Assembly (NCBI RefSeq): GCF_900187285.1
Contig: NZ_LT906470.1
Span: forward strand, 41,001-105,000
Reading direction: 5' to 3'
DNA: 64,000 nucleotides
From: Veillonella rodentium
GTDB taxonomy: Bacteria; Bacillota; Negativicutes; Veillonellales; Veillonellaceae
The position numbers and the translations under genes were made by a program. Below the pieces are notes generated by a model. That model was given only the letters and a program-made list of their open reading frames with translations, was not told the origin of the DNA and did not search any database. Of the stretch, positions 9,053 through 16,723 are shown in pieces. Positions within the stretch are counted from its first letter, which is position 1; every line of letters starts with the position of its first letter.

Positions 9053-9117
9053 TGAAATTACAGAATTACACCTGGTGGTAGCCCGAGTTACTCTTGAGCC
9101 GCAAATTTTAATTTGGG
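9053..9117 (+). promoter_or_regulatory. CRISPR leader with an embedded anti-repeat
   Basis: This is the stretch between the csn2 stop and repeat 1. It contains TTACAGAATTACAC (9057-9070), an exact 14-nt complement of the repeat centre, followed by degenerate matches to the rest of the reverse-complemented repeat. A transcript entering the array from csn2 could therefore fold back on a repeat. No consensus promoter is obvious here. Confidence 0.6.
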
Positions 9118-10856
9118 GTTTGAGAGTAGTGTAATTCTGTAAATCTCTAAAACCAAGAAAAGGCCGTTTGAATATCCATATAAGTTTGAGAGTAGTGTAA
9201 TTCTGTAAATCTCTAAAACAAAAGTAGGGGCTGCCGTGCATGTTTATATGTTTGAGAGTAGTGTAATTCTGTAAATCTCTAAAACTAACACATGTTCAAC
9301 AAAATCAACTAATAAGTTTGAGAGTAGTGTAATTCTGTAAATCTCTAAAACAACTCAAATCTTCGAATTAGACTCGGAGACGTTTGAGAGTAGTGTAATT
9401 CTGTAAATCTCTAAAACATCGAGATAAAAATACCGATAATACATCCGGTTTGAGAGTAGTGTAATTCTGTAAATCTCTAAAACAGGGCTTGTCCGCGGTT
9501 TGAGTGATGTCATGTTTGAGAGTAGTGTAATTCTGTAAATCTCTAAAACGCCGCCGTCTCTCATATTCTCGAGAATGCTGTTTGAGAGTAGTGTAATTCT
9601 GTAAATCTCTAAAACTAGCCGTAGTCGCTACGATAGCGCCACCTAGTTTGAGAGTAGTGTAATTCTGTAAATCTCTAAAACGGTGATAATGTGGCTTATC
9701 TAAGATTTGAGGTTTGAGAGTAGTGTAATTCTGTAAATCTCTAAAACGAGTTTCACGAGTTTCCGGATGAATCCAATGTTTGAGAGTAGTGTAATTCTGT
9801 AAATCTCTAAAACTCGTGTCTGTAGTATTTTTATCCCAGTTGCGTTTGAGAGTAGTGTAATTCTGTAAATCTCTAAAACTATTGCTTTGGGGCGTTATTG
9901 GGTTGAATAGTTTGAGAGTAGTGTAATTCTGTAAATCTCTAAAACCTTTACGCACGAAAAAAAGGCTGAACTCGAGTTTGAGAGTAGTGTAATTCTGTAA
10001 ATCTCTAAAACTGAAGTATTAATATATTTAGTTGATGTATTGTTTGAGAGTAGTGTAATTCTGTAAATCTCTAAAACTGATGATTATTTGTAAGTTGGGA
10101 AACATATGTTTGAGAGTAGTGTAATTCTGTAAATCTCTAAAACAAAAGGTAAGAACGGCGATGACGGTCGTGAGTTTGAGAGTAGTGTAATTCTGTAAAT
10201 CTCTAAAACAACATGCCCTACATGTGGACAGACATTGCCGTTTGAGAGTAGTGTAATTCTGTAAATCTCTAAAACGAACTTGATAGTGTTATTGCTGCAG
10301 AGTTTGTTTGAGAGTAGTGTAATTCTGTAAATCTCTAAAACACATGCTAGAGGATATACCTCTAAATGGGAGTTTGAGAGTAGTGTAATTCTGTAAATCT
10401 CTAAAACCGAATGGTTGCGCAAACACGGCACATTCCCGTTTGAGAGTAGTGTAATTCTGTAAATCTCTAAAACAGGGGTATCTATATATAATTCACATCA
10501 AGTGTTTGAGAGTAGTGTAATTCTGTAAATCTCTAAAACACTTGCGAATACATCGAATACGATGTATAAGTTTGAGAGTAGTGTAATTCTGTAAATCTCT
10601 AAAACGAGTAGCAGAATTAGCCACGGCAGCAGCTAGTTTGAGAGTAGTGTAATTCTGTAAATCTCTAAAACTATACATTTTTATCCCTCACTTTCTACAA
10701 TGTTTGAGAGTAGTGTAATTCTGTAAATCTCTAAAACTGAAAATGTAATCACGGTAGAAATGAGTCCGTTTGAGAGTAGTGTAATTCTGTAAATCTCTAA
10801 AACGAACCAACGACCATATGGCGTTTCGGAAGAGTTTGAGAGTAGTGTAATTCTGT
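9118..10856 (+). CRISPR. CRISPR array, 26 full repeats plus 1 truncated, 26 spacers
   Basis: The 36-bp repeat begins GTTTGAGAGTAGTG and ends AATCTCTAAAAC. The period is exactly 66 bp from 9118 to 10834, so every spacer is 30 bp. All full copies read as identical. The last copy (10834-10856) keeps only 23 bp and then diverges, marking the leader-distal end. The orientation, transcribed on the plus strand from the csn2 side, agrees with the minus-strand tracrRNA. No spacer has an evident match elsewhere in the window by eye. Spacer 16 (10144-10173) encodes Gly-X-Y triplets in one frame. Confidence 0.99.
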
Positions 10857-10885
10857 GTCTTTATAGTATTATTACTTGAGATCCC

Positions 10886-11305
10886 ATGTTTAATCTTAAA
10901 CAAACAATTGGTAAGCTCGTCTTAACACTGATCTGGTTGCTAAATTCATATGCAATTATTGAGCTATGGGCGTGTGAAGGTTGCTTTTATAAAGGGTACT
11001 TTGAACTTTATGAAATTATATTATGGTATATACTTTTGGGAAATTTTATTATCCTGCCATATCTGATTTTGTATTGGCGGACATTAAATCCTAATAAGAG
11101 ACAACCCAAATATATCGATACAATAAAGCATTTTTTTAATTACTCTAATGAGGAAATGACCGCGACATATGTGTTAAAAGTAGTGCTGCATTTAATTTTT
11201 CGCTTTTTGGGACTAGTATGGTTAACAGGTGTTAGCGTAGCTGTAGTTGCATTTTTGACAGGATTATTGGGTTTTGCTTTTTTGATAGTAATACCATTTT
11301 TATAG
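10886..11305 (+). CDS. Small hydrophobic membrane protein, function unknown
   Basis: A 139-residue protein with about four predicted membrane segments (roughly 10-30, 42-63, 92-112 and 116-138). I do not recognise the family. It starts 29 bp after the truncated last repeat of the array. No good ribosome binding site is visible, so expression may depend on read-through from the array, or the start may be elsewhere. Low GC content resembles the cas genes. A link to CRISPR function is not indicated beyond position. Confidence 0.5.
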   Translation: MFNLKQTIGKLVLTLIWLLNSYAIIELWACEGCFYKGYFELYEIILWYILLGNFIILPYLILYWRTLNPNKRQPKYIDTIKHFFNYSNEEMTATYVLKVVLHLIFRFLGLVWLTGVSVAVVAFLTGLLGFAFLIVIPFL

Positions 11306-11467
11306 AGTTTTAATGTAATAGTTTACTTGTACATTTATATTACCTTTAATAGTGTTAACCTCGGCCTAGCATCATCAACTCTATTACGTTTATTACCTGT
11401 TAAATCTACCTCTTGATTTTCACTAACTTAGCAATTCATAGACAAATTGATTCAGCCCAATAAATAG

Positions 11468-11513
11468 GCACGGTCTCATTGGTATAGTATACTTATACTA
11501 ACGAGATCGTGCT
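11468..11513. terminator. Hairpin upstream of the 11536 gene
   Basis: GCACGGTCTC (11468-11477) pairs with GAGATCGTGC (about 11504-11513) with one wobble, and an inner arm TAGTATA/TATACTA extends it. It may terminate the preceding transcript or act as an operator for the next gene. The rest of 11306-11535 shows no gene. Confidence 0.5.
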
Positions 11514-11535
11514 TATTATCATTTGAGAGGTATGT

Positions 11536-12105
11536 ATGAAACTAAAAGGTATTGTAATAGGTTTGGCGATGGCGCTAGCTTTCACCATGACCGGGCAGGC
11601 GATTTCGATAGAGGAACTGCAGTCGTCGCCGCAGTTTAAGGTGATACATGAAAGCAGGCCTGATGTGCCGGGTGCTGACGAGCGGACTACGTGGTATTTA
11701 GATACGGGTACGCTGGAGGTTTTGGAGTATGCACCGCCGGTGTACAAGATAAAGGCTCATGTCTACAATGTGTATCAATCGCCTAGAAAGCATGTGATTT
11801 ACGGGGATTCATGGATCGTCACCTACGATGCGCGTCAGTCCCTTGCGAGTCAGGTATACCGGGCTAAGCAGAACCGTGCTTCGTTGACGACCGCAATTCA
11901 ATCGGCACAATCTGCGTCAGGCATGGAGGGTCTGGAACAAGATTTGGGCGGCTTCTCCTTTGACGGGACCCCGTTGCCGAGACAGAAAGCAGCTTCCAAG
12001 CGGGCAATTTTGCGCACGCAACTGAATACAACGCGTTACGATATAGCCGATATATTGTTCTACGAGGCGTATCATATGCATTTTGACGATATTGTAGTGA
12101 AATGA
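11536..12105 (+). CDS. Secreted protein of unknown function
   Basis: This 189-residue protein begins with a signal peptide (MKLKGIVIGLAMALAFTMTG-QA, cleavage near residue 22), so it should be periplasmic. A ribosome binding site (TTTGAGAGG) precedes it. The core has the pattern 'WYLDTGTL....YKIKAHVYNVY', which recurs loosely in the 14626 gene and suggests a shared small beta-rich domain. I do not recognise a named family. The next gene overlaps the stop, starts with the same 'AxSxxELQxS' motif after its signal peptide, and is clearly a paralogue. Confidence 0.7.
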   Translation: MKLKGIVIGLAMALAFTMTGQAISIEELQSSPQFKVIHESRPDVPGADERTTWYLDTGTLEVLEYAPPVYKIKAHVYNVYQSPRKHVIYGDSWIVTYDARQSLASQVYRAKQNRASLTTAIQSAQSASGMEGLEQDLGGFSFDGTPLPRQKAASKRAILRTQLNTTRYDIADILFYEAYHMHFDDIVVK

Positions 12106-12113
12106 GGGCGATT

Positions 12114-12386
12114 ATGAAAGTACTTTATATAGCTCTGGCGTTGTTGTTGTCGTGTATCGTGTCGGTACATGCTGTCTCAATGCAGGAATTACAGAACTCC
12201 GGTCGCTATGAACTGCTTCATGGCTTTGGTGAAAGCGGTAAAGGGGACGGCACATATATAGATAAAGAGTCGATGCAGGCGACGAACGGCCGGAACGGGA
12301 CAAAGCAGATAGCCGCGACTCAGTACGTGCTGATGCCTGCCGGCGATACGATTGAAGAAAAACTCCTATCAGTATGTTACCGATAG
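12114..12386 (+). CDS. Truncated paralogue of the preceding secreted protein
   Basis: I choose the ATG at 12114, 5 nt after GAGGG; an upstream ATG at 12102 overlaps the previous stop. The 90 residues comprise a signal peptide (MKVLYIALALLLSCIVSVHA) and the first third of the domain seen in the 11536 product ('VSMQELQNSGRYELLH'). It then ends: the last nine codons and the stop lie within a perfect transcription terminator. The gene therefore looks cut off and closed by a terminator, probably a non-functional remnant. Confidence 0.55.
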   Translation: MKVLYIALALLLSCIVSVHAVSMQELQNSGRYELLHGFGESGKGDGTYIDKESMQATNGRNGTKQIAATQYVLMPAGDTIEEKLLSVCYR

Positions 12387-12394
12387 GAGTTTTT
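12358..12394. terminator. Bidirectional terminator with 13-bp stem
   Basis: AAAAACTCCTATC (12358-12370) pairs perfectly with GATAGGAGTTTTT (12382-12394), with a T-run on either strand. It serves the convergent 12114 gene and the symporter gene on the minus strand. The stop codon of the former lies inside it. Confidence 0.9.
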
Positions 12395-12502
12395 GTTTTA
12401 TGCCTTTAAGATTTCATTTTATAGAGTTCATTCAATACATCTTTTTCAAGGAATTTCTTAATGCATAAGGAATAGTTTAATGTATCATGATTTATAACAG
12501 GA

Positions 12503-13921
12503 TTATTTTACCTCTAAATCCTCCGGAATCGCCGGTGGTGCCGCCGGTTTACCCATGGCTCTTTCAATAAATACCACAACCACAAAGACGATGAGGCTCA
12601 CGACGGATCCGAATATGATGGACATGATATCATATGGATTGCCCACGAATTCCCAGTACACGCCTGCGATAGAGCCGAGCACGATGGACCAGATGCCGGC
12701 GCCTGCCGTCGCGTTTTTCCATGTGAGGCCCAAGAGGAACGCCGCGAACGGGCCTGCGGATCTCATGGTGAAAGCAAATACCAGCATCGGAATAATCGCT
12801 TTACTTACGAGGGAAATGATGATGGCGATGATGCCGAGCAGCAGTACGCACAAACGGCTGTACCGCGTGAGCTGGGCATCGGTGAGGCTTTTACCGAAGT
12901 GATGTTCCACAATATCCTTGGTAAATACCGTTGCGGCCCCTAACAGGTCGCCCGCCCCTGATGAAAGCGTCGCCGACACGACGGCGGCCATAACAAAGCC
13001 CGCCATAACCGGAGGCATGAGATTCAATGCCACAGTGGCGACCGCATTGTTGGCTTCGATATTTGGAAATTCCGCAAGTGCCACGAGACCCAGGATGGCC
13101 GGTACAAAGGCGAACAGGGACATGATGATACCGCAGATGATCGAGCCGAGCACGGCGGTTCTTTCATCTTTGGCCGCGAAATAGCGCTGCACCGATTCCT
13201 GTCCCGTGGAGAATGTCATGAAGTACATGATGATGAGACCGATGATGGTTTTCCATCCCACCTTGGTGAAATCCAGCTGTTCCGCCGGCAATTTGGCAAC
13301 GATCGCATCCCAGCCGCCCACGTTGTGCAGCACGAACGGCACCGCGATGGTGAAACCGCCCACAAGGACGAAGAAATGAATCACGTCCGTCATAGTAACG
13401 CTCCACATGCCGCCGGACATGGTGTAGATGACGAGTACCGCGCCGCAGATGAGGATGGCGAGTTCTGTTGAAAGTCCGGTGAGGACGCTGATAATCGTAG
13501 CGGTTGCCGTAATCTGTACACCCGCAAGTGTAATCGTGGCCAGCATGGACAGAATGGACGTAATGAGACGGCTGGACGCGCCGAATCGACGTCCGATGAT
13601 TTCCGGTACTGTTGTCGCCATGGCGCGTCTCAAGAGTGGTGCCATGAAAGCGACCAGAATAATGCCGATACCGGCGGAGACTACATACCAGCCGGCGGAT
13701 AATCCCCATGAGCCGTAGGCTTTTGCCGCTACGCCTACGGTGCTTCCGCCACCGATTTCAGTCGCCGCCAATGTTCCTGCCGTCATAAGAACCCCGATAC
13801 GACGACCGGCGAGCAGATAATCAGTGCTGTCTTTCACACGGATATGACAATACACACCGACCAATAAGTTCAGCAATAAATATAAACATACAATAATCCA
13901 GATAATCGTTAAAGATTCCAT
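12503..13921 (-). CDS. Sodium:solute symporter (SSS family)
   Basis: A 472-residue integral inner-membrane transporter with about 12-13 hydrophobic segments. The N-terminal signature 'DYLLAGRRIGVLMTAGTLAATEIGGGSTVG' is characteristic of the SSS family (PutP/PanF type), where this region helps form the sodium and substrate site. The family imports small solutes with sodium; I cannot assign the substrate. The start has a strong ribosome binding site (GGAGGTGACAT-ATG on the minus strand). It stands alone, convergent to the small secreted genes, and ends before the shared terminator. Confidence 0.93.
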   Translation of the reverse strand: MESLTIIWIIVCLYLLLNLLVGVYCHIRVKDSTDYLLAGRRIGVLMTAGTLAATEIGGGSTVGVAAKAYGSWGLSAGWYVVSAGIGIILVAFMAPLLRRAMATTVPEIIGRRFGASSRLITSILSMLATITLAGVQITATATIISVLTGLSTELAILICGAVLVIYTMSGGMWSVTMTDVIHFFVLVGGFTIAVPFVLHNVGGWDAIVAKLPAEQLDFTKVGWKTIIGLIIMYFMTFSTGQESVQRYFAAKDERTAVLGSIICGIIMSLFAFVPAILGLVALAEFPNIEANNAVATVALNLMPPVMAGFVMAAVVSATLSSGAGDLLGAATVFTKDIVEHHFGKSLTDAQLTRYSRLCVLLLGIIAIIISLVSKAIIPMLVFAFTMRSAGPFAAFLLGLTWKNATAGAGIWSIVLGSIAGVYWEFVGNPYDIMSIIFGSVVSLIVFVVVVFIERAMGKPAAPPAIPEDLEVK

Positions 13922-14079
13922 ATGTCACCTCCAAAAACTGAACAGCATTCAGAAACACATACCAAGTCGCCCTTATTACTTGCGGTGCATTGATCAAGTA
14001 TAATTTAATTATCCGCAATAATGAGGGAAAATACAAAGAGGAGTTTTGAAGACGAGTGGAGAATACGTACTGATAGAGG

Positions 14080-14118
14080 AAAAAATAGCCGGTACCTGCA
14101 TAACAGATACCGGCTATT
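14080..14118 (-). terminator. Minus-strand Rho-independent terminator
   Basis: AATAGCCGGTA (14084-14094) pairs exactly with TACCGGCTATT (14108-14118). On the minus strand the stem runs into six U residues (14085-14080). It is well placed to end an antisense RNA started at about 14450. Confidence 0.8.
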
Positions 14119-14152
14119 GGTTTATTCATATATTTCTATAGTACGCTCCTTG

Positions 14153-14181
14153 TTGTATCGATCATTAGTTCGTTTTATAAT
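14153..14181 (+). promoter_or_regulatory. Promoter of the holin-like toxin gene
   Basis: TTGTAT (14153-14158), a 17-nt spacer and TATAAT (14176-14181) predict a start near 14188, giving a leader of about 55 nt before the toxin ATG. Confidence 0.75.
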
Positions 14182-14209
14182 GAACTTAAGATAGTTGGAC
14201 GGGGTTGGG

Positions 14210-14233
14210 CCTCTCTTCGTTTCTGAAGGGAGG
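14210..14233 (+). promoter_or_regulatory. Hairpin that hides the toxin ribosome binding site
   Basis: CCTCTCTTC (14210-14218) can pair with GAAGGGAGG (14225-14233) across a 6-nt loop, with one G-U pair. The right arm contains the Shine-Dalgarno sequence of the 33-codon toxin gene, so the mRNA would be poorly translated while folded. Confidence 0.7.
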
Positions 14234-14242
14234 GATAAGTCT

Positions 14243-14344
14243 ATGAGCGATTATGAACTGATCATGCTCCTGCTTCAGGTGATAGCTGTGGTCATTGCTT
14301 TCGGAGCGCTGGTAGCACTTATTTGTCTTACTAAAGACAAATAG
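14243..14344 (+). CDS. Holin-like small membrane toxin (type I toxin candidate)
   Basis: A 33-codon frame begins 8 nt after GGGAGGG. The product has a short polar start (MSDYEL), one hydrophobic helix (about residues 7-28) and a charged end (TKDK). This is the layout of the 'putative holin-like toxin' peptides of Firmicutes such as TxpA and BsrG. Such peptides insert in the cell membrane and stop growth when over-expressed. It has its own promoter, a ribosome binding site inside a hairpin, and a strong opposing promoter just downstream. The family assignment rests on size, topology and context. Confidence 0.75.
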   Translation: MSDYELIMLLLQVIAVVIAFGALVALICLTKDK

Positions 14345-14456
14345 CCCTTCATTTCCACTAACCCGGAGATTAGTATAAAACGAAAAGGCCATTTCTCAAA
14401 ATTTTATGTTTTCCGAGATGAGCCCGACGGAACTACTCGTCCGGCTGTCTACCTAT

Positions 14457-14485
14457 ATTATAATGATAAAGATCTATATCGTCAA
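14457..14485 (-). promoter_or_regulatory. Consensus promoter opposing the toxin gene
   Basis: On the minus strand TTGACG (14485-14480), a 17-nt spacer and TATAAT (14462-14457). It is closer to consensus than the toxin promoter, as expected for an antitoxin RNA kept in excess. Confidence 0.8.
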
Positions 14486-14585
14486 TGAGATGAAAGATAC
14501 TATAATCAAATACTGAGTATATAAAACCTTGGGTACGGAGACACAGCCGTATTTGTCTTGTTATGCGGACTTTCACATTTTTTGG

Positions 14586-14591
14586 TATAAT
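14586..14591 (+). promoter_or_regulatory. Extended -10 promoter of the 14626 gene
   Basis: TATAAT at 14586-14591 preceded by TG-G forms an extended -10 element. No clear -35 is seen. The predicted start lies about 28 nt before the ATG. Confidence 0.55.
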
Positions 14592-14625
14592 AGGGACATA
14601 TCTCTAAAGTAAAGGAGGGATTCCC

Positions 14626-14952
14626 ATGATACACAAATGTTTATACGCCTTGGCGACACTGCTTGTGATTATCGGTGCAAATGCGTCCTCTGCGGAGGCG
14701 CGTCACGATGTATATGCCACGACATATCACGGGAACAGCTGGTACGTCGATCAGGATTCCGTAAAGAAAGTCGGTGACGTGGTGAATTTCACCGTATATA
14801 CTACGGCAGGTCTCAGTTATAAGGTGAGCGGCGGCGATGAATACTATAATGCGGATGTATTCTACGATAATAATAAACTCGTATCCGATAACGGACAGTC
14901 GTTGTGGAAATCGCCGGCTATGATGGCGGCTATGCGGATTGCGCGTCGCTGA
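14626..14952 (+). CDS. Small secreted protein, function unknown
   Basis: This 108-residue protein has a signal peptide (residues 1-25, ending SSAEA) and a strong ribosome binding site (AAAGGAGGGA). The mature part is about 83 residues, rich in Y, D and N. The segment 'NSWYVDQDSVKKVGDVVNFTVYTT' resembles 'TWYLDTGTLEVLE..YKIKAHVYNVY' of the 11536 product, so these may be distant relatives of one periplasmic family. It stands as a single gene with an extended -10 promoter and a terminator downstream. Function unknown. Confidence 0.7.
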   Translation: MIHKCLYALATLLVIIGANASSAEARHDVYATTYHGNSWYVDQDSVKKVGDVVNFTVYTTAGLSYKVSGGDEYYNADVFYDNNKLVSDNGQSLWKSPAMMAAMRIARR

Positions 14953-15060
14953 TCTGTCCTGAATGAACGTTGTCGTCGGTATATAAGTTTTATAATAAAT
15001 GTTGAAGGCGGCATATAAGGGAATATCGTGATATTTATCATGGAATATGAAAATGAAAAG

Positions 15061-15095
15061 AGGCTGTCAGTTAATTACATGTTAACTGACAGCCT
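15061..15095. terminator. Bidirectional terminator with 14-bp stem
   Basis: AGGCTGTCAGTTAA (15061-15074) pairs perfectly with TTAACTGACAGCCT (15082-15095) and is followed by TTTTT. It separates the plus-strand 14626 gene from the convergent 15122 gene and can serve both. Confidence 0.9.
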
Positions 15096-15121
15096 TTTTC
15101 CGTCTTTATTTATACGAGATT

Positions 15122-15379
15122 TTATTTATCCTTCCTGATATACCTCATTATAATTCCTCCGACGGTCAGGGCGATGCCGAGACCGCTGAAGAACATGCCG
15201 ATTGTATGCCATAGAGCGTAAGATTGGTTATTCCGGGAGATCGCTTCCGCCGCGGCCTGCGCACTGGTCGCATGTTGAGCGATTTCCAGATTGTTTGCCG
15301 ACGGATCCGGTATTAATAATAGAATTAATATGCCTATGATCAGGGCGACAACTCCTATTGGTATCAATCGATTTTTCAT
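15122..15379 (-). CDS. Small two-helix membrane protein
   Basis: An 85-residue protein with a hydrophobic helix at about 6-25 and another at about 59-79. A polar linker rich in Ala, Gln and Asn lies between them, and the end is basic (RYIRKDK). A GAGGAG ribosome binding site precedes the start. It probably forms a hairpin in the inner membrane. No family is recognised. It lies downstream of the lipoprotein gene in the same direction, separated by about 130 bp. Confidence 0.65.
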   Translation of the reverse strand: MKNRLIPIGVVALIIGILILLLIPDPSANNLEIAQHATSAQAAAEAISRNNQSYALWHTIGMFFSGLGIALTVGGIIMRYIRKDK

Positions 15380-15511
15380 TATAATTCTCCTCTCGAATTA
15401 TGCCTTCAGCCAGTTATATCGTCTGATGTATCATATGCCGGATGGTATCCTGTCGACGACATATATTACGACTGTCGGCATAATGTGTCCGATTCATTAC
15501 ATATGAATCTG

Positions 15512-16402
15512 TTATTTATCCAGTTTTCTCATGTCCAGATTGTTAATTTCGTCGATGAAATCATTATATGCTTTAATCATATTGCTGTAGTTTTTCTCGT
15601 TCTGGTCGCTTATGAAAGTACGGATGGCTCCGATGGACTGATTCAGCTCACGTCTTGCACGGTCATATTCCGTATTGCTTACAGTAGCGGACAGGTCCGC
15701 AATGACCTGCAGTTCCTGATTGATCGCATTGGCGTCAACCGGTTTATTGCCTTCAAGACCGTCCACGATATCGGTGAGTCGCAAATGAATTTCCTGTACC
15801 GCTGCGGTATTTTTCTGCCCCGCATCTTTCATTTTCTGCAACTGTTCTTTCTGCAGTTCCATATTATGTTTATGAATTATGTCATTGAGCGCGGGATATA
15901 CGGCCTGGAACTGTTCATATAATTGAATATATTTCGCACCTAACTGCTGTTCCTTGGCATAATTGTCCGTCGTATATGTTTTGGCATCGTAATAGGCGTT
16001 CAACTCTTCCGTTAAGGGAACAATATCGTGCAGTACGGCGAGAACCTTGTCGAGAGGTTCGTTCATATCGGGATACGGTACGCCGACTTTTTTCGCTTCC
16101 TGTAAATCTTCGTTCAAATGTTTAAAATCCGGCGAGCTGAAAACTGTTAAATGTCTGCCGTTTTTCAGATTTTCCAGTGCCGGCGTATTGGCATAGGCGA
16201 ATGTGAGACTGCGATCGTTGAAAGTATTGATGGCTTTAACATACCGGTTAAACACTTCACCCTGATCCTGCTGCGGTTTCTGGAGATCCTGCTGGACGCT
16301 GTCCGTTACGTTCGACAGACTGCAGCCGCTCAGGAAAAACGGAGCGACACAGGTGGACATACATAGTACAGCGACCGTGATTCTTTTTTTTAATGGATTC
16401 AA
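15512..16402 (-). CDS. Lipoprotein, DUF3829-like
   Basis: A 296-residue protein whose N-terminus carries a lipoprotein signal with lipobox LSGC (cysteine at 27). The mature chain is helical and charged, beginning 'VFNRYVKAINTFND'. This pattern and overall length recall DUF3829-type lipoproteins, though I cannot confirm the family. It should be anchored in the inner or outer membrane facing the periplasm. A ribosome binding site (AAGGAGAGG) lies about 9 nt before the start, and a possible -10 (TATAAT) is at 16459-16454 on the minus strand. Confidence 0.75.
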   Translation of the reverse strand: MNPLKKRITVAVLCMSTCVAPFFLSGCSLSNVTDSVQQDLQKPQQDQGEVFNRYVKAINTFNDRSLTFAYANTPALENLKNGRHLTVFSSPDFKHLNEDLQEAKKVGVPYPDMNEPLDKVLAVLHDIVPLTEELNAYYDAKTYTTDNYAKEQQLGAKYIQLYEQFQAVYPALNDIIHKHNMELQKEQLQKMKDAGQKNTAAVQEIHLRLTDIVDGLEGNKPVDANAINQELQVIADLSATVSNTEYDRARRELNQSIGAIRTFISDQNEKNYSNMIKAYNDFIDEINNLDMRKLDK

Positions 16403-16723
16403 AATAGCCCCTCTCCTTTCAGGAATTCATTAACAGTCGTTTCTATATTTCAATTATACACCTGTTGCCGTTTTTTAAGAAGAAATACTTATATATTTAT
16501 GAAATATATACAATATACATTTTACGATATGCCCGCCCGGGGATATACCGATATGGGCAGATATGACGGAAACTGTGCGACAACAACATGATGTGCGGTA
16601 ATAGTATATGTTATGTATTGACTGATCTGTTTACAAATTTTATGAAAAGTGACATAATGTTCATGAAGATAAAATGAACTTATAAGCTTTGAGCGGAATT
16701 CATCGAGGAATGGAGAGGATAGA
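16403..16723. other. Divergent intergenic region
   Basis: This holds the upstream regions of the lipoprotein gene (minus strand) and of TAA-1 (plus strand). For TAA-1 a promoter-like pair, TTTACA (16630-16635) and CATAAT (16653-16658) with a 17-nt spacer, is visible. No further gene is seen. Confidence 0.5.

Larger units (their letters stand above)
14080..14450 (-). ncRNA. Predicted antisense RNA antitoxin
   Basis: A consensus minus-strand promoter (14485-14457) should start RNA at about 14450, running leftward through the complement of the toxin gene. An early hairpin with one G-G mismatch (about 14423-14448) could give a shorter product. Otherwise the RNA would reach the terminator at 14118-14080, covering the whole toxin mRNA. 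Converging, overlapping RNAs are typical of txpA/ratA-type pairs. Existence and ends are predicted only. Confidence 0.6.

Noticed and set aside
10144..10173. Spacer 16 as a self-targeting spacer against the adhesin genes
   Set aside because: The nearest adhesin codons (GKDGKDG) differ from the spacer at several scattered positions, so no credible match was found by eye in this window.
9026..10903. Several minus-strand frames of 60-195 codons across the CRISPR array
   Set aside because: They are translations of the repeat (recurring FRDLQNYTTLK or VLEIYRITLLSN) and contain the spacers; they arise because the 66-bp period is a multiple of three.
14186..14392. 68-codon minus-strand frame across the toxin gene
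   Set aside because: It is the complement of the toxin mRNA region, has no ribosome binding site and no protein features; the minus-strand signal there is better explained by an antisense RNA.
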